NCBI RefSeq assembly: GCF_900109945.1
Contig: NZ_FOBX01000010.1
Coordinates: 62,001 to 126,000, forward strand
Direction: 5' to 3'
Origin: Bradyrhizobium sp. OK095
GTDB taxonomy: Bacteria > Pseudomonadota > Alphaproteobacteria > Rhizobiales > Xanthobacteraceae
Length of the DNA stretch: 64,000 bases
Part shown: positions 49,848 through 58,633 of the stretch, one piece after another
How the letters are laid out: every line of letters begins with the position of its first letter
How positions within the stretch are numbered: the first letter of the stretch is position 1
Made by a program: the position numbers and the translations under genes
The notes under the pieces: generated by a model
What the model was told of the DNA's origin: nothing
Seen by the model: only the letters and a program-made list of their open reading frames with translations
The model's database searches: none

Positions 49848-50146
49848 GTCGTGCTCCCGAGCAGCGCGGCAGCGATCCGCTGCCACTCCGCCTCCAATGA
49901 ATCCTTTGCCGCCACCTGGCCGGCCTGGCGATACCAGTAGCCGGCATTGCCGAGATCGCCTTCGACGCGGTGCAGATAGGCGTGCACCCAGGCGGCGGCG
50001 CGACCCTGGTCGTCCTGGACGATTCTGTGCGCCTGCTCCCAGTCGCCCTTGCCGGCCCACCACAGACCGGCGAGCGGCGCGTTCAGGCCAGGCGCGGGCG
50101 CCGCGCCGTCGAGGCTTGCGATGAAGGCCGCGACATTCACCACCAC
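49844..50146 (-). CDS. Small protein between gatA and gatB
   Basis: 100 residues, soluble, helical. LWWAGKGDWEQAHRIVQDDQ and NAGYWYRQAGQVAAKDSLEA have TPR-like spacing of aromatic and Ala residues. The start codon overlaps the end of gatA by 10 bases and its stop overlaps the gatB start by four (ATGA), so it is inside the gat operon and translated with it. I recall similar open frames in other Rhizobiales, but no function is known. Confidence 0.75.
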   Translation of the reverse strand: MVVNVAAFIASLDGAAPAPGLNAPLAGLWWAGKGDWEQAHRIVQDDQGRAAAWVHAYLHRVEGDLGNAGYWYRQAGQVAAKDSLEAEWQRIAAALLGSTT

Positions 50147-51612
50147 CTCGCGGGCGTGAAGCGGCCGGCGGCCTGCTCGATCACCTCGCCGAGCGAGAAC
50201 AGCGTCTCCTCGTCAAAGGGACGGCCGATCAGCTGCAGGCCGAGCGGCAATCCTTGCGCGTCCTTGCCAGCAGGCACGGCGATGCCGGGCAGGCCCGCCA
50301 TGTTCACGGTCACCGTAAAAATGTCGTTGAGATACATCTCGACGGGGTCGGCGCCGCCCTTCTCGCCGATGCCGAAGGCCGCTGACGGTGTCGCCGGCGT
50401 CAGGATCGCGTCGACGCCCTTGGCGAAGCAATCCTCAAAGTCCTTCTTGATCAGCGTGCGCACCTTCTGGGCGCGCAGATAATAGGCGTCGTAATAGCCG
50501 GCCGAGAGCACATAGGTGCCGATCATGACGCGGCGGCGCACCTCTGCGCCAAAACCCTCGGCGCGGGTGTTTTCGTAGAGTTCGTTGATGTTCTTGCCCT
50601 GCTCGCGCAGGCCGTAGCGGACGCCGTCGTAGCGCGCGAGGTTGGAGGACGCCTCCGCCGGCGCCACGATGTAATAGGCCGGCAGCGCATATTTGGTGTG
50701 CGGCAGCGACACCTCGACGAGCTCGGCGCCCGCCGCCTTCAACCAGGCCGCACCCGCTTCCCAGAGTTTCTCGATCTCGGCCGGCATGCCGTCGAGACGG
50801 TACTCCTTGGGGATGCCGATCCTCTTGCCCTTCACGGACTGGCCGATCGCGGCCTCGTAATCCGGCACGGGCATGTCGACCGAGGTCGTGTCCTTCGGAT
50901 CGTGCCCGGCCATCGAGCGCAGCAGCATCGCGCTATCGCGCACGCTGCGTGCGATCGGACCTGCCTGATCGAGCGAGGAGGCAAAGGCGACGATGCCCCA
51001 GCGCGAACAGCGGCCATAAGTCGGCTTGATGCCGACGGTCGCGGTGAAAGCCGCCGGCTGGCGGATCGAGCCGCCGGTGTCGGTCGCGGTCGCGCCCATG
51101 CACAGCAGCGCCGCCACGGCCGAGGCCGAGCCACCGGACGAGCCGCCCGGCACCAGATTCGTGTTGCTTCCCTCGCGCCGCCAGGGATTGGCGACGGGAC
51201 CGAAGCACGAAGTCTCGTTCGCCGAGCCCATCGCGAACTCGTCGTTGTTGAGCTTGCCCAACATCACGGCGCCGTCGCGCCAGAGCTGCGAGGTGATGGT
51301 CGATTCATAGGTCGGCACGAAATTGCCGAGAATCTTCGAGCACGCCGTGGTGCGCACGCCCTTGGTCGCGAACAGATCCTTGATACCGAGCGGGATGCCG
51401 GCGAGCGGACCGGCGTCGCCCTTGGCGATCTTGCCGTCCGCCTCGCGCGCCATACTGCGCGCCTGGTCGGGCGTCTCCATCACGAAGGCGTTGAGCACGC
51501 GCGCTTTCTCGATCGCGGACAAATGCGCGTCGGTCAGCTCGAGTGACGTGAAAGTTTTGGCCGCGAGACCCTTGCGGGCTTCGGCGAGCGTCAGCGATGT
51601 CAAATCGGTCAT
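50137..51612 (-). CDS. gatA: Asp/Glu-tRNA amidotransferase subunit A
   Basis: 491-residue GatA, the glutaminase subunit of the amidotransferase. The amidase-signature triad is complete: K78 in GIPLGIKDLFATKG, cis-Ser S158 in VPGGSSGGSASAV and the nucleophile S182 in ATDTGGSIRQPAAF. It hydrolyses glutamine and passes ammonia to GatB. It overlaps the upstream 71-residue gene by four bases (ATGA) and the downstream gene by ten. Confidence 0.96.
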   Translation of the reverse strand: MTDLTSLTLAEARKGLAAKTFTSLELTDAHLSAIEKARVLNAFVMETPDQARSMAREADGKIAKGDAGPLAGIPLGIKDLFATKGVRTTACSKILGNFVPTYESTITSQLWRDGAVMLGKLNNDEFAMGSANETSCFGPVANPWRREGSNTNLVPGGSSGGSASAVAALLCMGATATDTGGSIRQPAAFTATVGIKPTYGRCSRWGIVAFASSLDQAGPIARSVRDSAMLLRSMAGHDPKDTTSVDMPVPDYEAAIGQSVKGKRIGIPKEYRLDGMPAEIEKLWEAGAAWLKAAGAELVEVSLPHTKYALPAYYIVAPAEASSNLARYDGVRYGLREQGKNINELYENTRAEGFGAEVRRRVMIGTYVLSAGYYDAYYLRAQKVRTLIKKDFEDCFAKGVDAILTPATPSAAFGIGEKGGADPVEMYLNDIFTVTVNMAGLPGIAVPAGKDAQGLPLGLQLIGRPFDEETLFSLGEVIEQAAGRFTPARWW

Positions 51613-51824
51613 TTATTGATCGGGCTGCAGAAGAAGGGAGACAGGGTCTTGTCGTTGGCCGGGTCGTCTTTTTTCTTGGCGGCGGCGTTCGCAGCGGCCT
51701 CGATCTCGTCGAGCACGGCATTGACGGCGACATTGGGGTCGGCAGCCTTGCCCTGCCGCTCCATCTTGTCGAGATAATTCATGTAGGCCTGATAGGCCTT
51801 CTCATCGTCGCAAAGCATGCACAT
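51609..51824 (-). CDS. Small protein between gatC and gatA
   Basis: 71 residues: it begins MCMLCDDEKAYQAYMNYLDK, with a CxxC motif at residues 2-5, followed by an Ala/Glu-rich helix and a tail ending SPFFCSPINK. It could bind a metal, but only two or three Cys are available. It lies 21 bases after gatC, with a 4-base ATGA overlap on gatA. Similar small proteins are found at this spot in related genomes as I recall; function unknown. Confidence 0.7.
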   Translation of the reverse strand: MCMLCDDEKAYQAYMNYLDKMERQGKAADPNVAVNAVLDEIEAAANAAAKKKDDPANDKTLSPFFCSPINK

Positions 51825-51845
51825 CGGGCGGCGTCCTGAATTGAA

Positions 51846-52133
51846 CTATTCAACAACCTTGGGCACCAGGAAGAAGTGACCTTCGGTCGCGGGCGCGTTG
51901 GCAACGATATCGTCGGCGATCTCGCCGTCATTGACCACGTCCAGCCGCTTCTTCATCTGCATCGGGGTGACCGAGGTCATGGGCTCCACGCCCTCGACAT
52001 TGACCTCCGAGAGCTGCTCGACAAAGGCGAGCATGGCGTTGAGCTCGCCTTGCAGATGCGGAACTTCGTCCTCGGAAACCGCAATGCGCGCCAGATGCGC
52101 GATGCGGCGGACGGTAGTGGCGTCGACGGACAT
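51846..52133 (-). CDS. gatC: Asp/Glu-tRNA amidotransferase subunit C
   Basis: 95-residue GatC, the small belt subunit that joins GatA and GatB. VRRIAHLARIAVSEDEVPHL and FVEQLSEVNVEGVEPMTSVT are typical. GAGAGG precedes the ATG at 52133, which gives the standard N-terminus MSVDATTVRRIAHL; the frame is open a further 21 codons. First gene of the gat run. Confidence 0.94.
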   Translation of the reverse strand: MSVDATTVRRIAHLARIAVSEDEVPHLQGELNAMLAFVEQLSEVNVEGVEPMTSVTPMQMKKRLDVVNDGEIADDIVANAPATEGHFFLVPKVVE

Positions 52134-52210
52134 TATATAGGGCCTCTCACGGCAAAATCTAACCGCCGTATAGCAGAGGCCGCTTTTGTGCCGCAACCGG
52201 CGCTGCAGAG

Positions 52211-53287
52211 CTAGCCGGCCAGCCGGCTCATCCGGGCCAGCGCTGTTTTGGCAAAATCCCGGGTCAATTCGGCCGCGGGAAGCTCCCGGCCCATGCCTAT
52301 CGCCTGGCCGGCCCAGAGATTGGTGAAATCCACCCTGCCCTGCTTTTCGGCAGCCGCCTTCAGCGGCGCCAGGGCGGTTGCGGCATGGGGAAATGGCGGG
52401 GCATCGGGCGAGATCGGGCCGGCCTCACGCATCAGGCGGTTCTGGACGCCGCGCGCCGGACGGCCGGTCATGACATTGGTGATGACCGTGGAATCGTCCC
52501 GCGCCTCGGCGAGCGCCTTGCGGCCGCCCGCACTGACCTTGGACTCCGGGCAGCGCAGATAGGCGCTGCCGATCTGCACGCCGGAGGCACCGAGCGCGAA
52601 GGCTGCGGCAATGCCGCGCCCGTCGGCGATGCCACCGGCCGCGATGACAGGCACCTTCACGGCATCGGCGACCTGCGGCACCAGCGCAAACGTGCCGGGC
52701 TGCTCCGAGATCTTGTCGGTCAGGAACATGCCGCGATGGCCGCCGGCCTCGGCGCCTTGCGCAATGACGGCATCGACACCGTGCTGTTCCAGCCAGACCG
52801 CTTCCTTCACCGTCGTCGCGGACGAGATGACGAGGCAGCCGGCCGCTTTGACGCGCTTGAGCAGAGCCTGCTCCGGCAGGCCGAAATGGAAGCTGACGAT
52901 TTCCGGCTTCAGCTCCTCGACGACCTCGCAGAAGGAGGCGTCGAACGGCGCGCGGTTCGCGGCGTTGATCGGCGCGGCCGGATCGAGCCCGTGCTCGGTG
53001 TAGTAGCTCGTGAGCCGCTGCTTCCAGCGCGCTTCAGCCTCAGGCGTAAGGTCGACCGGCGTGTGGCAGAAGAAGTTCATGTTCACCGGCGCCTTCACGC
53101 GCTGGCGAATGATGTTGACCTGCTCGCGCGCCTTCTCCGGCGACAGCATCGCGCTCGGCAGCGAGCCGAGCCCGCCGCCCTCTGCGACGGCGATCACCAG
53201 CTCGGCATCCATCACGCCAGCCATCGGCGCCAGCACGATCGGGAATTCGGTCTTGAAGAGGTCGATCAGTCGACGGTCAGGCCACAT
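52211..53287 (-). CDS. Nitronate monooxygenase-like FMN enzyme (1)
   Basis: 358-residue TIM-barrel flavoprotein of the NMO (2-nitropropane dioxygenase) family, which oxidises alkyl nitronates using FMN and O2. FPIVLAPMAGVMDAELVIAV, AVIAQGAEAGGHRGMFLTD and AAGGIADGRGIAAAFALGAS are the phosphate and active-site motifs, and the conserved His is in GGHRG. Together with the next gene it forms a tandem of homologues. The direct substrate is unknown; some members act on P3N or on enoyl chains. Confidence 0.88.
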   Translation of the reverse strand: MWPDRRLIDLFKTEFPIVLAPMAGVMDAELVIAVAEGGGLGSLPSAMLSPEKAREQVNIIRQRVKAPVNMNFFCHTPVDLTPEAEARWKQRLTSYYTEHGLDPAAPINAANRAPFDASFCEVVEELKPEIVSFHFGLPEQALLKRVKAAGCLVISSATTVKEAVWLEQHGVDAVIAQGAEAGGHRGMFLTDKISEQPGTFALVPQVADAVKVPVIAAGGIADGRGIAAAFALGASGVQIGSAYLRCPESKVSAGGRKALAEARDDSTVITNVMTGRPARGVQNRLMREAGPISPDAPPFPHAATALAPLKAAAEKQGRVDFTNLWAGQAIGMGRELPAAELTRDFAKTALARMSRLAG

Positions 53288-53304
53288 GGTTGTTCTCTCA
53301 TGGT

Positions 53305-54285
53305 TCAGGCGACGGACGCGATGGAGTTGCGCCGTCCGGCAAGGAGCTGTTCCGCTTCAATCGCGATCCGTTCGACGATCTCGGCCGCCGGCGGAATATC
53401 ATGAATCAGTCCGACCGCCTCGCCCGCGATCACAGCCGCGACGTCGAAATCGCCGGCGGCCTTTGCCGCGGCATAGTCCGCCGCGACTGCGGCGACATTC
53501 TGCATCAGTTCGACCTCGCGGCCGATCCAGCGGCGGGCGTGGGCGTTGATCAGACACCTTCCCGTGAAAGGCGCCGGCCAGACATTGTTACGGGAGAGAT
53601 CGAAGATGATGCCGCGCACGGTCGAGCCGCTGTTGGCGGCGCAGATGCGCCGCTTGGCCTCCTCCGCGCCATCCGCCTCCTGGCTCGCATAGAAGCGCGT
53701 GCCGAGCAGCACGCCGCTCGCCCCCAGCATCACCATGGCGGCGAGACCGCGCCCGTCGGCGATACCGCCAGCCGCGACGACAGGCACACGGCCAGCCGCG
53801 AGATCGACGATGGCCGGCACGAGGTCAACGGTGGTGCGTGACGCACCATGACCGCCCGCCTCGGTCCCCTGCGCGATCAGGACATCAGCGCCGGCATCGA
53901 GCGCTTGCCGTGTCATCGCTTCATCCTGTACCTGGCAGATCAGGCCCGCGCCCGCCGACTTGATCCTTGGTGCGAACGGTGCGGGATCGCCGAACGACAA
54001 CATGATCGCGGACGGTCTTGCGGCGAGCGCGACATCGAGCAGCTCGGGTTGCCTGGTGAGGCTCCAGGTGATGAAGCCGACGCCGAACGGTGCACGCAGC
54101 CCGGCGAGCTTCGCGGTCTCTAGCTCCAGCCACGCCCGCTCGCCATAGCCACCGCCGAGAATGCCGAAGCCGCCGGCACGGCTGACGGCCGTCACCAAAC
54201 GGCTGCCCGCGACCACATCCATCGGCGCCAGCAGGATCGGATGCCTGATCTGCAGCAGGCTCGTCAGCGATGTCGCGATCGGCAT
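53305..54285 (-). CDS. Nitronate monooxygenase-like FMN enzyme (2)
   Basis: 326 residues, a homologue of the downstream neighbour with about the same motif set: RHPILLAPMDVVAGSRLVTA, DVLIAQGTEAGGHGA and VVAAGGIADGRGLAAMVMLG. The start at 54285 follows GGGGAG; a start seven codons upstream is possible. Both NMO genes are divergent from the LysR gene, which probably controls them. Confidence 0.88.
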   Translation of the reverse strand: MPIATSLTSLLQIRHPILLAPMDVVAGSRLVTAVSRAGGFGILGGGYGERAWLELETAKLAGLRAPFGVGFITWSLTRQPELLDVALAARPSAIMLSFGDPAPFAPRIKSAGAGLICQVQDEAMTRQALDAGADVLIAQGTEAGGHGASRTTVDLVPAIVDLAAGRVPVVAAGGIADGRGLAAMVMLGASGVLLGTRFYASQEADGAEEAKRRICAANSGSTVRGIIFDLSRNNVWPAPFTGRCLINAHARRWIGREVELMQNVAAVAADYAAAKAAGDFDVAAVIAGEAVGLIHDIPPAAEIVERIAIEAEQLLAGRRNSIASVA

Positions 54286-54381
54286 GGCTTCTCCCCGTCT
54301 GGACACCGAGACTAGGCGCGATTAGCATTCTCGAAAAATGAATTGTTGCGAACGCTGCCATCACAAAAGCGAAACGACGCC

Positions 54382-55272
54382 ATGGAACTCAGCGATATCC
54401 AGACCTTTGCCGCGGTCGCCCGCACCGGCGGCATCACCCGCGCCGCCGAAGAGCTCAACACGGTGCAATCCAACGTCACCCAGCGCGTGAAAGCGCTGGA
54501 AGCGGAGATCGGCACGCCGCTGTTCGAACGGCACAGCCGCGGCATGACGCTGACCGGCGCCGGCAAAAGGCTTTTGCCCTACGCGCAGCGGATGGCCGCT
54601 CTGTCGCACGAGGCCGTGCTCGCCGCCCGCGACGATGGCGAGCCGAAGGGACCGCTCGCAATCGGCTCGATGGAGACCACGGCCGCGGTGCGGCTGCCGC
54701 CGCTGCTTGCCGACTTTCACCGCCGCTTCCCGGCCGTCCGCCTGAGCCTGCGCACCGCGACCACAGCCGATCTCGTCGCCGGCGTGCTCGAGGGCACGCT
54801 TGACGGTGCATTCGTCGCAGGCCCCATCGCGCACGCAGATCTTGCCGCGACCAGCGCTTTCCGCGAAGAGCTGGTGCTGGTCAGCGCGCGACGCTGGGGC
54901 TCGCTGGCCGAGCTGCGCGCGGGCACGCCGGAGTCCGGCCCGACCGCACTGGTGTTCCGCACCGGCTGCACCTACCGCCAGCGGCTCGAACAGATCTTCG
55001 TGGAGTTCGGCTGGCCGTCAGCCGCGCGCTTCGAGCTCGGCACGCTTGACGGCATGATCGGCTGCGTCGCCGCCGACATGGGCGTGACACTGCTGCCGCG
55101 TGCCGTGGTCGAACGCAGCGCGATGATCGGCAGCGTCTCGATGCACACGCTGAGCCCGTCGCACGCGCGCGTCGAGACGCTCTTCATTCAGCGTCGCGCC
55201 GGCCACCAGTACAGTGCGCTCAGCGGTTTTGCCGCCTGCTTGAAGCAGGACGACGAAATCATCGCGGCCTGA
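54382..55272 (+). CDS. LysR-family transcriptional regulator
   Basis: 296 residues. The N-terminal winged helix-turn-helix is MELSDIQTFAAVARTGGITR with ELNTVQSNVTQRVKALEAEI; the effector domain (about 90-290) follows. It is divergent from the two NMO genes with a 96-bp gap, in which an ATTC-N9-GAAT pair (54327-54343) could be a LysR half-box of T-N11-A type. Its end overlaps the stop region of the small membrane protein gene on the other strand. Confidence 0.92.
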   Translation: MELSDIQTFAAVARTGGITRAAEELNTVQSNVTQRVKALEAEIGTPLFERHSRGMTLTGAGKRLLPYAQRMAALSHEAVLAARDDGEPKGPLAIGSMETTAAVRLPPLLADFHRRFPAVRLSLRTATTADLVAGVLEGTLDGAFVAGPIAHADLAATSAFREELVLVSARRWGSLAELRAGTPESGPTALVFRTGCTYRQRLEQIFVEFGWPSAARFELGTLDGMIGCVAADMGVTLLPRAVVERSAMIGSVSMHTLSPSHARVETLFIQRRAGHQYSALSGFAACLKQDDEIIAA

Positions 55273-55474
55273 CTGCCCACCGCCGCAGCGCAACCAAGGC
55301 CCAGATCGCCTCGACCAGGCCGAATGGCCAGGCGCCTTGCAGAAAACCGTAGGCCGAGCCGAGTGCGCAGGAGATGGCGAACAGCAGCACGAACCAGTGG
55401 CTGCGGTCCTCAAGGGCATAGCAGACCAGCATGGCGGTGACGGCAAACAGGCCGAATAGTGTGAGCGCATCCAT
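55259..55474 (-). CDS. Two- or three-helix small membrane protein
   Basis: 71 residues with hydrophobic segments LFGLFAVTAMLVCYALE, WFVLLFAISCALGSAYGF and FGLVEAIWALVALRRW. No family known to me beyond small inner-membrane proteins found in Bradyrhizobium. It converges on the LysR gene (14-base overlap) and is divergent from ruvX. Confidence 0.7.
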   Translation of the reverse strand: MDALTLFGLFAVTAMLVCYALEDRSHWFVLLFAISCALGSAYGFLQGAWPFGLVEAIWALVALRRWAVRPR

Positions 55475-55519
55475 GTTCCCGGTTCACTCCGCAGCGCGAC
55501 GCGTGATATGCGCTAAACC

Positions 55520-56011
55520 ATGCCGGCTCTTATCCTGCCATTGATCGATGCTGCAACCCACTGGCCCGAACGCGGCGGGCTGGTCGGGCTCGACTTGGGC
55601 ACCAAGACCATCGGCGTTGCTGTCTCCAATCCGGACCGCCGGCTCGCGACCGGCGTCGAGACCATCCAGCGCAAGGCGTTCAAGCAGGACGCAGCCCGGC
55701 TGCTTGCGATCGCAGCCGAGCGCAAGGCGGTCGGCTTCGTGCTCGGCCTGCCCATCAACATGGACGGCAGCGAAGGTCCGCGCGCGCAATCGACCCGCGC
55801 CTTCGCCCGCAATCTCGCCGGGCTGACCACACTCCCGATCGGCTTCTGGGACGAGCGGCTGTCGACCGCCGCGGTCGAGCGCGAGCTGATCGGCATGGAT
55901 GTCAGCCGCGCCAAGCGGGCCGAGGTGATCGACGAGCACGCCGCGATCTTCATTCTGCAAGGCGCGCTCGACCGCCTCGCAAATTTGCGCGCTAGTCCAG
56001 GGGCCGGTTGA
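55520..56011 (+). CDS. ruvX: Putative pre-16S rRNA nuclease YqgF (RuvX)
   Basis: 163 residues with the RNase H-like YqgF fold. RGGLVGLDLGTKTIGVAVSN carries the first catalytic Asp, VLGLPINMDGSEGPRAQ and FWDERLSTAAVERELI follow, and the last acidic motif is IDEHAAIFILQGAL. Implicated in 5' processing of 16S rRNA or in Holliday junction resolution. The ATG at 55520 gives a short N-terminal extension of 15 residues before the core. An AEC carrier gene follows after four bases. Confidence 0.9.
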   Translation: MPALILPLIDAATHWPERGGLVGLDLGTKTIGVAVSNPDRRLATGVETIQRKAFKQDAARLLAIAAERKAVGFVLGLPINMDGSEGPRAQSTRAFARNLAGLTTLPIGFWDERLSTAAVERELIGMDVSRAKRAEVIDEHAAIFILQGALDRLANLRASPGAG

Positions 56012-56015
56012 CGCC

Positions 56016-56939
56016 ATGGCCGTCGTGATCGCGGCGCTCCTGCCGGTCTTCATCCTGATCGTGCTCGGCGTTGTGCTCCGGCACAGCCTGATGCGGCTCG
56101 ACACCCAATGGCACGGGCTGGAGCGGCTGACCTATTTCGTGCTGTTCCCGATGCTGCTGATCCAGACGCTGGTGAAGGCCGACCTCACAAAAGTGCCGGT
56201 CGCCGGCGTCGGCGGCGCGCTGCTGCTGTCAGCGCTTGCGATGTCGCTATTGTGCCTCGCGCTGCGCCCGGCCCTGGCGCGGCTCGACATCGACGGCCCC
56301 GCCTTCACCTCGATCTTCCAGGGCGCAACGCGCTGGCAGACCTATGTGGCGCTGTCTGTTTCCGCCAATCTGTATGGCGATGTCGGGCTGGCGCTGGCGT
56401 CCGTGGCCATGGTCGCGATCATTCCACTGGTGAACGTTTTCAGCGTCGCCGTGCTCGCGCACTACGCATCGCCAGAGAAGCAATCGGTGCGCGCCATTGT
56501 CATGACGGTGATCCGCAATCCCCTGATCTGGGCCTGCGTGATCGGCCTCGCCATCAATGTCGTTCATTTGCCTCTGCCAAAAATCTGGCATGAGGTCGCC
56601 GATGCACTCGGCCGTTCCTCGCTCGCCATCGGCCTGCTCGTCACCGGTGCCGGCCTGCAACTGAAAGGCCTGTTCCGCCCCAGCTTGGGCGCTACGCTCG
56701 GCGTGGCCTTCAAGCTTGTGCTGATGCCCCTGCTCGCATTGGTGCTCGCCGTCTGGTTCGGGCTGTCCGGCAACAGCCTCGCGATCGTCGCGATCTGCGC
56801 GGCGGTGCCGACCTCGCCGAGCGCCTATGTGCTGGCGCGACAGATGGGCGGCGACGCGCCGCTGCTGGCACAGATCATCACGCTGCAAACGATTTTGGCG
56901 GCGATCACGATGCCGATCGTGATCGCGCTGGTGGCGTGA
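56016..56939 (+). CDS. AEC-family membrane carrier
   Basis: 307 residues with ten helices of the auxin-efflux-carrier (AEC/MdcF) family, transporters of organic acids such as malonate or malate. FILIVLGVVLRHSLMRLDTQ and the C-terminal AVPTSPSAYVLARQMGGDAP with a Pro kink are family hallmarks. It begins four bases after the ruvX stop, so the two are one unit. Substrate unknown. Confidence 0.85.
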   Translation: MAVVIAALLPVFILIVLGVVLRHSLMRLDTQWHGLERLTYFVLFPMLLIQTLVKADLTKVPVAGVGGALLLSALAMSLLCLALRPALARLDIDGPAFTSIFQGATRWQTYVALSVSANLYGDVGLALASVAMVAIIPLVNVFSVAVLAHYASPEKQSVRAIVMTVIRNPLIWACVIGLAINVVHLPLPKIWHEVADALGRSSLAIGLLVTGAGLQLKGLFRPSLGATLGVAFKLVLMPLLALVLAVWFGLSGNSLAIVAICAAVPTSPSAYVLARQMGGDAPLLAQIITLQTILAAITMPIVIALVA

Positions 56940-56943
56940 CGCA

Positions 56944-57702
56944 CTAAACGTAAGGCCCGACCGAGAAGTAGACGAGCGTGTTCACCGCAGAATGAGCGAT
57001 CACCGCAAGCCAGGTTGAATTGCCGCTCGCGCGAAGGTAGCCGAAGGCGAGCCCCATCAGGAAGACATTGAAGCGCCCGAACCAGTCGTACTGCACGTGG
57101 CCGAACGCCCACAACGCCGACGCCAGCACGATCGCGCCATTCGGCCCCAGGAACGACTGCGACCAGCCGCGAAACATGAAACCGCGGACGACGAACTCCT
57201 CGACAACAGGCGCGACAATGCAGCTTCCGATCAGCATCGCGAACAGCCCTGCCGCGCTGCGAACGATGAGATCCGGACCGGGCTTGTATCCGTTCGAGCC
57301 GACAACGGACAGCAGGACCATCTCGACCGTCAGAACGATGGCCATCAGGAGCAAGGCACGTACGACCTCGCCCCCGCTCGGCCAGTTCAAGGCCAAGTAT
57401 TCCGAGAACCCTCTACGAGCCATGCGGATCGCAATCCACAGCACGAGGATAACTGCCGGCGCTCCCAGGATGATGCCGGTGCCCTGCCATCGGCCCTGCA
57501 GCCACACCTCTTGAAGCTCCGTCGCAGACAGCGCCTCGCCCCCACCGAAATTCAAGATCAGGGACTTGAGCGCGGTCCCGCCGGTGAGCATGAATGCCAG
57601 GTCAGCAAGCAAGGCGACGAGCAGCGTCTCGGCGAAATCCCAGGTGCGGAGCTGCGGCGCCGCGCCTGTCGCTGATGGGCCGGCATTTTCAAATTCGGAC
57701 AT
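56944..57702 (-). CDS. CPBP intramembrane metalloprotease (1)
   Basis: 252 residues with about eight membrane helices. The Abi/CaaX-protease (CPBP) motifs are intact: EExxxR as VVEEFVVRGFMFR (E168, E169, R173), FxxxH as FGHVQ (H202) and HxxxN (H237, N241). Such glutamic metalloproteases process prenylated or peptide substrates in the membrane; bacterial targets are mostly unknown. A second copy of the family lies 128 bp further along. The start MSEFENAG is chosen from an in-frame ATG at 57702. Confidence 0.85.
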   Translation of the reverse strand: MSEFENAGPSATGAAPQLRTWDFAETLLVALLADLAFMLTGGTALKSLILNFGGGEALSATELQEVWLQGRWQGTGIILGAPAVILVLWIAIRMARRGFSEYLALNWPSGGEVVRALLLMAIVLTVEMVLLSVVGSNGYKPGPDLIVRSAAGLFAMLIGSCIVAPVVEEFVVRGFMFRGWSQSFLGPNGAIVLASALWAFGHVQYDWFGRFNVFLMGLAFGYLRASGNSTWLAVIAHSAVNTLVYFSVGPYV

Positions 57703-57830
57703 GCGGGCTTTCCCCGACAACGTCGGAGCGAAGGTGGGCGTAGGTACCACCCCAACATACTAGGGGATCGTCAGGCGGGCAATTGCCACGGCGCGGCGCG
57801 GTTTGAAGAGCGAAACGACAGGCGGCCGCC

Positions 57831-58595
57831 TCAGCTTCCCAGCCACATCGTCAGCACCACCGCAGTCATGTTGTTCAGTGCATGCAGGATGATCGTGAGC
57901 CAGAGCGAGTTGGCGCGATAGCGCATGTAGCCGAACCACAGGCCGATGGTGAAGACCTCGGCGAGGAAGTAGAAATCGTATTGCAGATGCACGACCGTCC
58001 ACACCAGCGACGACAGAAAGATCGCGCCGGGCACGCGCAAAAAGCTCGCCGACCAGCCGCGAAACAGAAAGCCCCGCGCCAAAACCTCTTCCGACATCGG
58101 CGCAGCCACGCTGAAAGCGAACAGCAGCATGAGCGCGGCGCCCTTGTCGCGGCCCGATTTCAACAGATCGGTCATGAATCCAGGCGTCGCCTCGCGGCCA
58201 AGCGCGCGCGACATCGTCTCCCAGGCAACGACCAGCAGGATGAGGCCTACGGCGCCGAACAGCAGCTGCTTCCAGGACGGCCAATGCAGCGCGATGTAGT
58301 CGACGAAGGAGGCCTTCTTGATGCGGATGGCAAGCCACACCGCAGCCAGCGTCGCCGGCAGGCCCATGGTCACCGACAGCGCGAGCGCGGCGGGTTCGCG
58401 ACCGACGTCCTGCATCGATGCGAGGCTCATGGGAGCGCCGTGGTGCCAGACCAGATAGACGATGGCACCGATCTGCCCGACGAACATTGCTGCAAAAATG
58501 ACGACGCCCCACAGCGCCGTGCCCCAGAACATCCAGACACGCGGCGGCGCGGGAGTCACGGTCAGCGGCGGAAGATCGGGATTGAGGGAGTCCAT
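57831..58595 (-). CDS. CPBP intramembrane metalloprotease (2)
   Basis: 254 residues, same topology and motif order as the preceding CPBP gene: SEEVLARGFLFRGW, VVHLQYDFYF and ILHALNNMTAV. The two proteins share the phrase SASFLxxxGAI-like segment after the first motif and align over most of the length, so they appear to be a tandem duplication that has diverged. ATG at 58595 is used (MDSLNPDLPP). Confidence 0.85.
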   Translation of the reverse strand: MDSLNPDLPPLTVTPAPPRVWMFWGTALWGVVIFAAMFVGQIGAIVYLVWHHGAPMSLASMQDVGREPAALALSVTMGLPATLAAVWLAIRIKKASFVDYIALHWPSWKQLLFGAVGLILLVVAWETMSRALGREATPGFMTDLLKSGRDKGAALMLLFAFSVAAPMSEEVLARGFLFRGWSASFLRVPGAIFLSSLVWTVVHLQYDFYFLAEVFTIGLWFGYMRYRANSLWLTIILHALNNMTAVVLTMWLGS

Positions 58596-58633
58596 CAAGA
58601 GGCTTTCGTTAGATACGGCAGACCATCGGGCAC

